From contig WTXG01000112.1 in the NCBI GenBank assembly GCA_022496185.1, positions 1 through 64,000 on the forward strand: a stretch of DNA of 64,000 nt, written 5' to 3'. Below, in pieces: positions 1 through 10,582 of this stretch. The notes beneath the pieces were generated by a model. That model saw only the letters and a list, made by a program, of their open reading frames with translations. It was not told where the DNA came from and ran no database searches. This DNA comes from Multifurca ochricompacta. Taxonomy: Eukaryota; Basidiomycota; Agaricomycetes; Russulales; Russulaceae. Each line of letters starts with the position of its first letter. The first letter of the stretch is position 1. The position numbers and the translations under genes are program-made.

Positions 1-1146
1 CAGAGCTGACTGTCTGGGGGGAGTTGCTGTCCAAGCTGCTGGACCACTACTTGGACATCCGTGGAGAGCTGTGTGATGGCAGCCATCATGGCACCCATCA
101 TATTACGAGCTCTGCCAGTGTCATTGTAAGCGGGGTCTGCGCTGCGGCGGGGGATTGGTACTGGGTCCACTGGGCCCGTTGTGGGAGCAGTGCTAGCCAT
201 AGGACTAGTAGACTATTCTGTCTGGCTGGAGGAGTGTTGTGACGAGTAGGAGTGCTGGAATTGGTAGGAGTGGAAGTAGAAGAAGTAATATCAGGTACAC
301 CAGCTTGACGGAGTAATTCGTCAGATAACTGGGAAGCTAAGTTCCTGATAAACTGTTGTTCTTCTAGTTCTGCCTCGATTGCAGGGGAGATTAGTTTTCA
401 ATAGGTGACGGTGCCCAGCTAGGTAATTGAGAGGGTCTAGTGGAGTGAGAGTATGGAGGGTTGGGTGTTCTAGAACTTCTAGAAGCCACCATTCAATCGG
501 TCAGATATTCTAGTTCTGACTCAGGTTCTTCTTCTTCTTCCCAATCAGCGGCACGTGCGACGAGGTCTGTGACCATTACTTCTGTACCGGGGAGATACCA
601 GTTGCCAAAAAGCTCTCTAAGCTCGGCCTCGGCAGATGGGTGGTGGTGTAGACGTTCGGTTATTTCGTCTAACCAGTTGTGCACCAGTCTGTCACGGTAA
701 ATGTAGATGTCTCATTCGTCCTCGAAGCTTTCTTCAATGATGTTGTTGGCTTTGTGGAGAGTGGGAGAAGTGGAGAGAGCGCCTTCCCGATCCTTCTATA
801 GTAGAAGAGGCGGGTGTGGCAAAATGTTCTTCTTGGGTGTTATCCAACGGTAGTGATAAGTGGGGTCGAAGGAGGTTATTGAGGGAAGGTTGTTGAAAGT
901 GAAGGGGAAATTGGGGTCTTCTCTGGAAATGTTCTCCAGATCCTGTTGTCCCTGAATTTCCTGGTACAGCCGCTCCTGAATAGGAAGTGTGGTGTTAAAA
1001 TTTGTCTTCCTCTCCTTTGAAGTTGTTGGACACGCTCTCTAGCACGCTGGATAATACGGTCGACCCACAGAATGCGTGGCGTCATGGAAAAAGGTATGGA
1101 AGCTGGTCCACTGGACCAGAAGCTTTGTAGTTTTGGTGTGTTTCGG
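1..1146 (-). pseudogene. Degenerate minus-strand coding remnants, family not recognised
   Basis: Reading the minus strand there are short open stretches at 876-1085 and 493-684, and a broken one near 1-300. The 493-684 stretch is acidic near its end (a run of five Glu followed by PESELEY) and begins MHNWLDEITERL. The piece near the window edge reads as a hydrophilic, Gln-rich N-terminal-like segment (MMAAITQLSTDVQ). Frames change and stops intervene between pieces. The order and the LTR-like DNA immediately upstream (1147-2110) would fit the 5' coding part (gag-like) of a minus-strand LTR element running off the window edge. That is inference: no zinc knuckle, protease or RT motif is present, and I cannot name a family. 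Confidence 0.35.
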
Positions 1147-2110
1147 TGTTACAAGTGCCGCGCAACACTAAGCACAGGATGAAAGGGTGTGTCAACCAAA
1201 GAGGCGGATACTAATGCACACAAGAGTGCACTAGCCAAGCTCCGGCGGTAATGACAAACACCAGGAAAAATGATATGGGAAGTTACAGAGCCCAAGGCTG
1301 TCTGCCGCAGTCTCCTCGACCTATTGGCTGCCTCTCACACAAGGGACACGAGCCCAAGTGCTCTGAAATCGGTTCTGACAGATGTCTCTCTGAGTTCGTC
1401 ACTGGTTTCCCGGGGCCCCCTCAGCTCTGCCCAGTTTTACACTCCTTGGTAGGAGATCCGGCACAGATGATCCCCAAGTGTGTGTAAACATGACAACTCG
1501 AGTTTGGAATGACCAAGCAACCAGGATAACCACTACTCGGGTATATCTCTGATCACCGCCTCGGCTATGAATTATTGGCTCAACTCAGCTACTGTCTGAT
1601 CAGGCCTCTGACCCCAGGGGTTGTAACTAGGACTAATGGAAACACTACTACTGCTGTAAAAAAGGATTTAAAGTGCCGGCCCAAAACTGGGAGGACATGT
1701 GAGGTACAATCTTGTCCTAATGTAATGGGTGAAGCTCCGTGTACACTTAGAAACAGGAAGGGCAAAGGTGTGGTGACCTAAGTCGTTGGGTGTACCGCGG
1801 AGGCAAATGTCATGCGTTAAGCAATGACCAGGAACTGTGTCACCCACTGTGGTTTATTCAACCACAATGATGGTGTTCTGAAACTGGAAGAAGCTGCAGC
1901 CCCAAGAGGACAAGATCCAAAGGATCATGTCACACAGGGAGGCAGGATACCATTAGCACTATGTATCGAACTCGTGTAGACAGTTACTCACCTGCAGCCC
2001 CAAGAGGACAAGATGGGGGCTACAGGCTGCTACAGGGGGTCTTATATACATTTCTCAGTGTAACGAGGTAAGCAGTAAGTGTAAGCAAGAATCAGCAAGT
2101 ATCAGTCAGC
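1147..2110 (-). other. Non-coding, LTR/leader-like DNA of a minus-strand element
   Basis: No supported gene. The segment begins TGTTACAAG at 1147, so on the minus strand it would end in TAACA like an LTR. On the minus strand a GTATATAAG box lies near 2041-2049, upstream of the coding remnants at 1-1146. Gypsy A1 inserted at 2111-2115, so the rest of this sequence continues after 9642. I infer a split LTR or leader, but no second LTR copy is in the window to prove it. Confidence 0.3.
1894..2014. repeat. 23-nt direct repeat, two exact copies
   Basis: The 23 nt at 1894-1916, beginning CTGCAGCCCCAAGAGG, recur exactly at 1992-2014, 98 bp apart. They sit just downstream (minus-strand sense) of the candidate TATA box, so they may be LTR-internal repeats. 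Function unknown. Confidence 0.7.
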
Positions 2111-2115
2111 TGTAT

Positions 2116-2710
2116 TGTTACAAACCCCACTGCGTCATCTTGTTTTCTTCTCCCCATCATGTGACTCGCTGTTGGGACATGTTGATCCCCTTTGTTGACT
2201 GTGTTGTGACTGGCTTTGTCCTTGTTTGTCCCTTATCTCTGACTCATGCTGTGCTTATCTATGACTCGTACCTTACACCAGAACACTTACGTATTTTCCC
2301 ACCAGAATCGCGACTGTACCAGATTCGTCTAAGTACATTCTCACCTGGCCCACTTGACTCTGTTCCCTCTTTGGATATATTACAACTTCATTGATACGCT
2401 GAGTACAATACTCCGATTCAGACTCTGATCTCTATTACGTATATAAGGCCTGCCTAGATAGCCTGTATGCCTTAGACTCGACTTCTTAATCGACTTGGTG
2501 CATTACCTTCTGGGTAATTCCTAAGACCCGACCTTTGAATCGTCTCAGTGCTTTTGGCACTTCTCCGCTCACCGATACTAAGGGATTAGCTCCTTGGTAC
2601 CGACTTCTCACCTGAACTCCGTGTACTTGAAAGACAGTGCACACCTGACTTCGTAGTTTCGCTACGTGACTTATCGCACGTCGTGACGAACGCCCACACC
2701 AGGCGTTACA
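2116..2710 (+). repeat. 5' LTR of Gypsy A1
   Basis: 595 bp, TGTTACA...TTACA, same length as the 3' copy at 9043-9637 and the A2 LTRs. It contains a TATA box and the inferred transcript start. It ends 2 nt before the primer-binding site. Confidence 0.96.
2440..2484 (+). promoter_or_regulatory. A1 LTR core promoter and self-primer segment
   Basis: TATATAA lies at 2440-2446. Thirty-four nt downstream, AGACTCGACTT (2474-2484) is the exact reverse complement of 2713-2723 just inside the element. In Tf1 the first 11 nt of the transcript fold back onto the PBS, so I infer transcription starts at about 2474. The same spacing is present in the other family A, B, D and I LTRs. Confidence 0.75.
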
Positions 2711-2712
2711 TT

Positions 2713-2723
2713 AAGTCGAGTCT
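2713..2723 (+). other. Primer-binding site (self-priming type)
   Basis: AAGTCGAGTCT starts 2 nt after the LTR and pairs over exactly 11 nt with 2474-2484 of the LTR; flanking bases do not pair. No tRNA match was needed to explain it. This matches the known Tf1/sushi mode of minus-strand priming by the element's own RNA 5' end. Confidence 0.78.
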
Positions 2724-2732
2724 CTCCCCACC

Positions 2733-4262
2733 ATGGCTTCATCCAGCCACAGTCAGACCTTGCACAACGAAGAACTCATTGACTGCCGAGACAAGGATAA
2801 TCTTTCACAACAAGTCCTTGGCTCTGCCGTCTGGAAAGATTTTGAAACCAAGTTTGGATACTACGTCTATCACGACGATCAGTACCAGCCAGTTGAATAC
2901 GACGAACAGAAAAGGGTCTGGTACTGTATCCGTTACTCTAGAAGCCATCGTTCCTGGGTTACCACAGGACCTGCCCCACCAGAATACGGCTTAGGACCTT
3001 GGAGAGAGAATCCTCCAGCCATTGTCACAGATTCAGAACCCGAAGAATATATCGAAGAAAGCAGCGAAGACGCACAAGTCATAGCCACTAGTTTTACGGC
3101 TCAGACGGTTGCACCAGAGAGTACTACGTTCAGAACATCTGCTTTAGTCTCTCCCCAGATCACACGACAGACCTCAGACACCCCAACCATTACCTATCCA
3201 ACGATGTCAACGATCGCTGCACAGTTACCCGACCCCGCTCCAGTTGTCCCTGCCCCGAACCTTCCCCCTCCATCAGGATGCCTTACGGGAGTCCTGCCAA
3301 CGACATTCACTGGTGATCGATCACAGAGCAAGAAATTCATGCTCGAGTTCGAGACGTTCAAAAATTTCAACCATGACATCCCGCAGATCGTAAACCCCTT
3401 CCAACGAACCAACCTCTTCCTCTCGCTCATCAGAGGAGATTCCGTTGACGATTGGACAATGGAGCAGATCGAATGGCTGAATGACAGAGTTACAGCCGGA
3501 ACCAGAACCACGGATGAGGATCTGTGGGATGTAGTGGCGCAAAGATTTAAAGACGCCTTCACAGATGGGCAGGCCAAACAGAAGGCTGCCAGAGAATTGA
3601 AGTCCCTTAAAATGGAGAGAGGGGACTTAGATGGCTATGTAGCCAGATTTCACAACCTGGCCAAAAGAGCAGGGTACGATGTGAATGAAGAGGCGACACT
3701 CGACCTCTTCTCCCAGGGGTTGCCCAACCCCCTGGTGAAAAATATCATCCAATTCCATCACCCCGAATCATGGAGCCAGTGGATGAGTGCTGCCAGAACA
3801 CAGCAGCAGGACTATCTAGACTTCCAAACATGATTTGGAGTCGATACAAAGAAGGGTAAAACCCGCGATCAGTGGAAAGCGGCATTTGGGGTAAAGCCTA
3901 CCCATTCTCGGGACCCCAATGCCATGGACACATCGGCAGATCGCACCAAGGCCCGCGCAGCCCTTACCGATGATGAAAAGAAAAATCTTATGAAGGAAGG
4001 GTGCTGCTTTCACTGCCGAGCCCAAGGGCACATGTCGCGATTCTGCCCAAAGAAGACAGTTCGTGCTGCTGAAGCGACAGTAGCCACCACTACCACGACA
4101 CCGCCAATACAGAACTTACCCACCCCAGTAAAAGAAAACCCGACAACCGCCCCAAAGACTAAAGAACAGAAAGCGGCAGCCATCTGGGAACATATGATGA
4201 ACGAAGAAGAGGCAGTACGCGCCTTGATCATCGATAAGGCCTTTGGCCAGAAGGATTTTTGA
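2733..4262 (+). pseudogene. gag: Gag of A1, one in-frame stop
   Basis: This codes the structural polyprotein that packages element RNA. The start is the ATG at 2733 (context CACCATGG), 23 bp after the LTR. The N-terminal half contains a Pro-rich stretch (PAPVVPAPNLPPPSG), then the retrotransposon-gag capsid-like region with the motif LFLSLIRGDSVDDW. One nucleocapsid knuckle, CFHCRAQGHMSRFC (CX2CX4HX4C), is at 4005-4046. A TGA at 3831-3833 interrupts it where copy B has CGA, so it is a CpG-decay stop. The natural end is TGA 4260-4262 after KDF, a stop shared by A1, A2, B and D, so Gag genuinely ends there and Pol continues in the -1 frame. About 510 codons in all. Confidence 0.9.
4254..4262 (+). 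other. Candidate -1 frameshift site at the gag-pol junction
   Basis: Gag reads GAT TTT TGA. The five T at 4256-4260 precede the stop. Pol is open in the -1 frame from TTG at 4259. Slippage of a Phe tRNA by one base on the T run would join the frames. The same bases occur in A2, B and D. Confidence 0.6.
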
Positions 4263-7200
4263 TCGGCTCGACCCCATCGGCCTGGGCAAGAGCACTCCAT
4301 GTAACTTCTGTGTACACTAGTTGTTTCAAATCGTTAAAAATACCAGTACATTTTGAAACCAAACAGAAGACGGCTGACAGACAAATCTTAATCGACTCTG
4401 GAGCTACAGACAACTTCATTAGCCAACGACTCCAGAGGACGCTAGGGTTGGGGACACAATTACTCCCCCAAGAGAAAAACATCTGGAACATAGATGGGAC
4501 AGCTAACAAAGCTGGGAAAATCACGCATTGCTGTGATTTGGAAGTACAGGTTGGGGAACAAACAAAGCAGCTCCATTTCCTCATCACAGATCTAGGAGAG
4601 GAAGATATGGTTCTAGGATACCCATGGCTGGCAGCATTCGAACCCAAGATCAACTGGGCAGAGGCCACCATGGATAAAGATTTCTATCCAGTCATCATTA
4701 CGTCCCTTGGATACGATTATGCCGCACAACACCCTCTCACCCATGCTATTGTCATGGGATCGGCCGTCACCTGGAGTGACATAGAGCCTGTGGATCAGGT
4801 ATATTGTTATGTTACAAAAGCATCGGAACTGGCCCAGGCAGAGGCACAGAAGAACCCAGAAAGAACATTTGAAGAAGTAGTCCCTGCAGAGTATCATCAA
4901 CATTGGAAGGTCTTCTCAGAGGAAGAATCACAACGCTTCCCTCCCTCTCGACCCTGGGACCATGCTATTGACTTTGTCCCGGATGCCCCGCAATCAGTGG
5001 ACTGTAAAATTTATCCCCTATCACAGCCAGAGAAGGAGGCGCTTTCTACCTTCCTGGAGGAACACCTGGCAAAAGGATACATACGACCTTCCAACTCGCC
5101 TTATGCATCACCCTTCTTTTTCATTAAAAAGAAGGACGGGAAACTGTGACCAGTACAGGATTACAGACGGATTAACGAACTCACGGTGAAAAACAACTAC
5201 CCGCTTCCTCTAATCTCAGAGATTATCGACAAAATGCATGATAAAGCCCTGTTCTTAAAGATGGACGTTCGTTGGGGATACAATAACATTCGCATCCGAG
5301 AAGGCGACCAGCCCAAAGCCGCTTTCAAGACCAATCAAGGACTCTTCGAACCCAACGTCATGTTCTTTGGCTTAATGAACTCACTGGCAACCTTCCAGGC
5401 CATGATGAACCACATTTTCCGAGACCTGATCCTTACAGAAGAGGTCGTAGTATATATGGATGATATCCTGGTAGCCACGAAAGACGACATTCACCATCAC
5501 CGAACCCGAGTTCACGAGGTATTAGAGATCCTAGCAAAACACGATCTCTATTTGAAACCTGCCAAATGTTCCTTTGAACAAAAGACTGTCAAATATCTGG
5601 GTGTTATCCTGGAAGGAGGGCAAGTGCACATGGACCCCGTAAAAGTACAAGGCATTCGAGAATGGGCCGCCCCCCAGTGTACCAAGGACATCAGATCATT
5701 CATTGGATTTTGCAATTTCTACGACGTTTCGTCAAAGGATTCTCGGCCATCGCCCACGCTCAATGACCTATTGAAAAAGAATGTGCCATGGCACTGGGAT
5801 GAACTACAGCAGCAGGCATTCGACCAATAAAAGCAATTATCAGTTCCGAGCCAGTCCTTATCCAACCTGACCTGGCCAACCCCTTTGAACTAGAGGTTGA
5901 TGCTTCCATGTATGCCAACGGCACAGTCTTATCACAAAGAGATACCAAAGGAATTCTTCATCCTGTTGCATTTTACTCGAAACGTTCTCATCGGCAGAAA
6001 GGAATTATGACATTTGGGACAGAGAACTATTAGCTATCGTAAAAGCATTACGACATTGGCGACCATACTTGGCTGGATCCCCGCACAAAACCATCATCTA
6101 CACAGACCACTCCAACCTTTTGTACTGGAGAGAACTGCACAAGATCAGCCGACGAATAGCATGAGAAGTCTTAGAGCTCGAAGAGTACAACTTCACGCTC
6201 AAACACCTACCTGGAGCTCGTAATGCACGAGCTGATGCCCTGTCTAGACCAACTGGAGAGATGAAGGGGAAAACGACAATGATAATATGTCGTCTTACCA
6301 GAAGATGTCTTCACAAAAACCGCTGTTGTTAGCCTCCATGACATGGATCTATGGGCCCAAGTAACGCAGAACATGAACCAGGAACTGTGCAAATCCTGGG
6401 CAGAGCCGCATAACATAAAAATGAAAGACGGCCTCTGGTGGAAGGACGGCGATCGATTGGTTGTCACCGGTGGTGACAACATTAAGAGGGGGGTGATTCA
6501 TTTTCACCATGACCTTCCCTCCGCAGGACACCCTGGCATCGCAAATACCTACGCCCTTGCCAAACGAGATTACTGGTGGCCAAACATGAAAAAGGATGTC
6601 GAAGCATATGTCAAAGGATGTGCAGAATGCCAGGCAAACAAAGTAAACACTCACCCAAAACCGCCGGCACTTTCACCCATTACACCAATCGTGACAGCTC
6701 CCTTCCAGACCATTGCTATGGATTTTATTGTCAAACTGCCACAGTCACAAGGATACAACTCCATACTCACCATCATGGACCATGACTACTCAAAGGCTGC
6801 CCTCTTCATCCCCTGTAATGAGACAATATCAGCAGAAGGGGTCGCGAAACTCTACTTAGACCATGTCTACTGACATTATGGACTGCTGCAGAAGATTATT
6901 TCCGACTGAGACCCACGATTCGCCTCCATGTTCGCTCGAGCCCTCTGTAAACGCCTCGACATCCGGCAGAACATCTCCACTGCGTATCACCCCCAGACGG
7001 ATGGACAGTCAGAACAGACAAACCAATGGTTAGAACAATACCTTTGGTTCTGGTGTAACGAACGACAGAACGACTGGGCAGAATGGCTAGCGACAGCTGA
7101 GTTTGCGCACAATAGTTGGCCAAATGGAATGACGAAGACCACTCCCTTCTCCCTTATTATGGGATGGAACCCCCACACCACATGGACAGACAAACCCACG

Positions 7201-7821
7201 AATGTACCATCTGTAACACAATGTATCGGCCAATGGGAGGAAATATGGGAATCGGCCAGTAGAAACCTTCAGAAGGTGCAAAAGACCCTAGCTGAGAAAC
7301 CTACTAGGTTTACACCCTACCAGGTTGGAGATCAGGTCTGGTTAGAAGGGCGCAATATCCATATGTCACACCCAACAGCAAAATTAGCTCCCAAGCGCCA
7401 CGGCCCCTTTGCAATTGAACGGAAGCTCTCAGACGTTACATACAAGCTCACATTACCCGTCACCTGGAAGATACATCCCGTCTTCCATGCCAGCCTTCTA
7501 ACGCCGTACAAAGAAACCGCTATTCATGGACAGAACTTTCCCAGACCTCCCCCTGACCTCATTGACGGGGAACTGGAATGGGAAGTGGAACGTATTGCTG
7601 ATGCCAAATGGAAGGGTTGCAGACGTAATCGGAAGCTCCATTACTTGATCAAATGGAAGGGATTCCCAGATGCTGACAGCTCATGGGAGCCTGCTGCGGA
7701 TGTCTTTGTGCCCAGGCTCATCAAAGACTTCTATAGACGCCACCCAGAGGCAGATAAAGAGCCAGAGAAAATACGGGTTGCCGAACATCTCTCCCCCTCA
7801 CGATCAACCAGAAGCCCACTT
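4259..7821 (+). pseudogene. pol: Pol of A1: PR-RT-RNase H-integrase-chromodomain, broken
   Basis: Domains in order: aspartic protease with DSGAT at 4394-4408; reverse transcriptase with YMDD at 5453-5464; RNase H of the Ty3 type; integrase with an H-H-C-C zinc module (FHHDLPSAGH, later CAECQAN) and catalytic residues D 6721 (MDF), D 6904 (SD), E 7033 (WLEQYL); GPY/F-like region; and a C-terminal chromodomain at about 7576-7750 (YLIKWKGFPDADSSWEP). Chromodomains direct integration to modified chromatin. Breaks: TGA at 5147-5149, near 6163, 6871-6873 and 6907-6909, each CGA in a sister copy, and small deletions relative to A2 near 5721, 5757 (2 nt), 5827, 5979, 6258 and 6287. The frame runs directly into ORF3 without a stop. 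Confidence 0.92.
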
Positions 7822-9011
7822 ATGTCCTCCTCTAAGATCCATGCCTCAGCCGCCATCAATGCATTTCCCGTACTTACTCCTGTGCATCCTCCTTCTCGCC
7901 CACTTTCTCCTGTTGACTACGATGCGACCACCCAAGTGGCCCAAGGGGACAGAATCATTGACATCGACGAAGATTTTAATCTGCCTGAACACCCCCATCC
8001 CAACAATCTGATCGATGTCGACTTTGGTGACGAATCCCCTGAATTCCCGTTTTTCCCCAACAACCCCAACTCACAGTTTTACTTTCCACTCATGATCCCA
8101 TCGACCAAAAATGACAGTACTACGGAGGTGGCCAAGTACATTTACTACACCAATGAAGGTATGGACATAGCTGGGTGCTTAGAGAAAGGGGGACCCGTCT
8201 ATGGGGCCCCAGTCTACCTCGAAGAAAAGAACATCAACCGGCTGCATTACGTCTTAGGACCTGAACACTTGCAACACCTCTCGGCCCACAACCCACGCGC
8301 CTTCGTGATCAATGAAGTGCTTCGGGACCTATGGATGCCACGACTGACTGCCAAATTGCACGACTCCGCAAGTTCCAGGCACTTCGAGACAACTTAGAAA
8401 TGCAATGCCACGACTATGAGCAACAAATGGTAAAGATCAATCAAGGGGTTTTTGACATAGAGCATCACTTGGCAAGCATCAGGACGAGGTTGGAGAGAGG
8501 AGAGGCATACCAGACTATTTCCAAACGGTATGCCGACATTTTTGCACGACCACTCCCTCGTCGCTGCCTCGACCTGGCACCCCGGCTTAACCCTCACTGC
8601 TTCGAAATGCCACGCCTTCACGAAAACCCCGATGGCAAGCTTTGCTGGCGCTGCAACAGCAAGTATCACCTCAGCTGGTGTTGCCCCAAGGCCGCGAAAC
8701 AATGCCGACACTGTCAAAGCACTTTGCACTGGAGTCGCCAATGCCTATTCAGATGACTTACGCAGGCCCCCACTATCCAGAACCCCTCAGGGTGGTGCGG
8801 CAAATGTCTCTCTCACAACGCTGGGCACCGAGAGATCGACTGTCATGTTTACGACGGCTGCTTTCGCTGTGGGAGACGGGGGCCCTATGGTTTTCTACAA
8901 ACACACGTTTGCCCCGCAGACGAAGAAAAGGAGAACTACGATGCTGATCACTACGCCGTAGCCGACAACTATCTCTCCCTGGTCCAGGATGACGACGGTA
9001 TGCCGATCTAG
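7822..9011 (+). pseudogene. ORF3 / Pol tail of A1: conserved region with four zinc knuckles
   Basis: About 397 codons after the chromodomain, in frame with Pol, with an internal ATG at 7822 that is conserved in A2 and matched in B. An acidic Pro-rich start is followed by a conserved block (EFPFF..NPNS..YFPL, then AKYIYYTNEGMD, then GPVYGAPVYLEE), a predicted helical, charged segment, then four Cys-His modules. These are CX2CX4HX4C at 8643-8684 and 8703-8744, CX2CX6HX4C at 8796-8843 and CX2CX11HXC at 8859-8912. An acidic end and TAG at 9009-9011 follow. A 1-nt deletion near 8353 and TGA 8754-8756 (CGA in A2) break this copy. I do not recognise the central block. The knuckles suggest nucleic-acid binding. 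It occupies the place of an env-like ORF, but I see no signal peptide or membrane segment. Confidence 0.8.
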
Positions 9012-9023
9012 CTGGCTCTGCTA

Positions 9024-9042
9024 GAACTTAGAGAGGGGGTAA
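9024..9042 (+). other. Polypurine tract of A1
   Basis: A purine-rich run ending GAGAGGGGGTAA abuts the 3' LTR at 9043, the usual position of the plus-strand primer. A2 has the same sequence before 63325, and B has AGAAGAGGGGGTGA before 21417. Confidence 0.75.
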
Positions 9043-9637
9043 TGTTACAAACCCCACTGCATCATCTTGTTTTCTTCTCCCCATCATGTGACTCACTGTT
9101 GGGACGTGTTGATCCCCTTTGTTGACTGTGTTGTGACTGGCTTTGTCCTTGTTTGTCCCTTATCTCTGACTCATGCTGTGCTTATCTATGACTCGTACCT
9201 TACACCAGAACACTTACGTATTTTCCCACCAGAATCGCGACTGTACCAGATTCGTCTAAGTACATTCTCACCTGGCCCACTTGACTCCATTCCCTCTTTG
9301 GATATATTACGACTTCATTGATACACCGAGTACGATACTCCGATTCAGACTCCGATCTCTATTACGTATATAAGGCCTGCCTAGATAGCCTGTATGCCTT
9401 AGACTCAACTTCTTAATCGACTTGGTGCATTACCTTCTGGGTGATTCCTAAGACCCGACCTTTGAATCGTCTCAGTGCTTTTGGCACTTCTCCGCTCACC
9501 AATACTAAGGGATTAGCTCCTTGGTACTGACTTCTCACCCGAACTCCGTGTACTTGAAAGACAGTGCACACCTGACTTCGTAGTTTTGCTACGCAACTTA
9601 TCGCACGTCGTGACGAACGCCCGCACCAGGCGTTACA
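9043..9637 (+). repeat. 3' LTR of Gypsy A1
   Basis: 595 bp, partner of 2116-2710. Differences are mainly CG against TG or CA, including the self-primer segment, which here reads AGACTCAACTT. TATATAA to that segment is again 34 nt. It is followed by the duplication TGTAT (9638-9642). Confidence 0.96.
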
Positions 9638-9642
9638 TGTAT

Positions 9643-10159
9643 TGCTGACTGAGCCTTATCTTTGTGATTCGTAAGCTGCTTTACTCTGCTGACTGATCAT
9701 ACTCCACAGTGTGATGTCATAATGACGTCACTGTGGAGTAGATAACTGATATGTAGTCTAGCCCTTAGGTCTGGAACACGTCTATCTACTGATACATATG
9801 ATTCTGTGCTAATATTGGCCATGGCCTGATCTGGGCCCTTATCTAGAGCTCCACTTACCTAGAACCTTCTAGGCTGGACTCCTCTTATCTTGATAACAGC
9901 TCCACTAGGTCTAGAACCGTCTAGACTGTGGGGCCTTGCTTATTGTGGTAAACACAATAGAGAATCGACTTGTTATTGTTGAGTGGCTCTTGTGCTGACT
10001 AAGCAGCATGTGACTATTACATGTGACTCAGTCACATGATCCATGTCATGACTACATTCCCATGATCACATGTTGAGACTGCTGGGTAATCTTCCCACAG
10101 TCATGTGATCCAAAAGGGAGAAAATAAAGGAAAAATAAAGTAGAGCCGTGACAAATAGC
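9643..10159. other. Non-coding DNA continuing the sequence interrupted by A1
   Basis: This resumes the sequence left at 2110. No gene is supported. It holds the perfect hairpin at 9700-9740 and several TCACATG / CATGTGA motifs. It may be the upstream (U3) part of the minus-strand LTR proposed at 1147-2110; no second copy exists here to prove that. Confidence 0.3.
9700..9740. repeat. Inverted repeat containing a CRE-like TGACGTCA
   Basis: About 20-bp arms (ACTCCACAGTG...CACTGTGGAGT) meet with almost no loop. The right arm contains the palindrome TGACGTCA at 9723-9730, the consensus of ATF/CREB bZIP factors; the left arm has the decayed form TGATGTCA. It could be a promoter element of the surrounding LTR-like DNA or a fold-back remnant. 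Confidence 0.6.
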
Positions 10160-10330
10160 TTTGGTTGTTTGGTTAAGTCTGCACACCATCAATGGGTATG
10201 CAGAGGAGATGGGATGAGTCAAAGTCACAAGAGCTGCCCCTTATGACAATCTTAAGTGGAAGAGTGCCAGAAGTACTGAGAGAACTAGGTCAAAGATTCA
10301 AGGGACTTGTCCAAAAGACAAACACTGATG
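10160..10330 (-). repeat. Truncated B-type LTR fragment
   Basis: On the minus strand this reads like the R-U5 part of the family B LTR: a segment like GTTTGTCTTTTGGACAAG, then CTCAGTACTTCTGGCACT, then TTGTGACTTTGACTC. It is heavily CpG-depleted, so old. A 217-bp MITE sits at its upstream end and the rest of the LTR is not visible beyond it. Confidence 0.55.
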
Positions 10331-10332
10331 TA

Positions 10333-10549
10333 CAGTGACTCAAAAAACCCTTTCAATGTTGTTAGCTTTGAGAAAGAATGATTTTTACCTCATTGGATAA
10401 ATTTGCTAAAATTATGAAATATTTGTGGTAGGTGGCCTACCATGTGGACATTATGTAATAAATTGCACATTACATAATCATTATTTTTGGACAAGATAAA
10501 AATACTTTGGTGGAGACACCTCATTGAAAGGGTTTTTTTGCTGATACTG
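10333..10549. mobile_element. 217-bp Tc1/mariner-type MITE, copy 1
   Basis: Flanked by TA on both sides (10331-10332, 10550-10551). Left end CAGTGACTCAAAAAACCC; the right end, reverse-complemented, starts CAGTATCAGCAAAAAAACCC. Both continue into TTTCAATG. Non-coding and non-autonomous. It has the same length as the copy at 11112-11328 and related ends to the palindromic Tc1 derivatives (CAGTGCCTCACAAAA). Confidence 0.8.
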
Positions 10550-10582
10550 TAAATCCACTACATCAGGAAAATGACATTTGCT

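Larger units (their letters stand above)
2116..9637 (+). mobile_element. Ty3/Gypsy chromovirus A1, complete but disabled
   Basis: Two 595-bp LTRs (2116-2710 and 9043-9637) start TGTTACA and end TTACA. They are flanked by the 5-bp duplication TGTAT (2111-2115 and 9638-9642), so the element is a single intact insertion. Order: LTR, self-priming PBS, gag, -1 shifted pol (PR-RT-RH-IN-chromodomain), conserved zinc-knuckle region (ORF3), polypurine tract, LTR. It carries several TGA stops and several small deletions relative to copy A2, so it cannot make full proteins as read. The two LTRs differ at roughly 15-20 sites by eye, almost all transitions in CpG contexts. Confidence 0.95.

Noticed and set aside
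3194..3577. Antisense open frames inside gag (also 13547-14065, 55921-56304)
   Set aside because: Mirror the gag coding bias; no conserved start or domain beyond what sense conservation explains.
7822..9011. ORF3 as an envelope gene
   Set aside because: No signal peptide, membrane helix or cleavage site; four zinc knuckles point to nucleic-acid binding.
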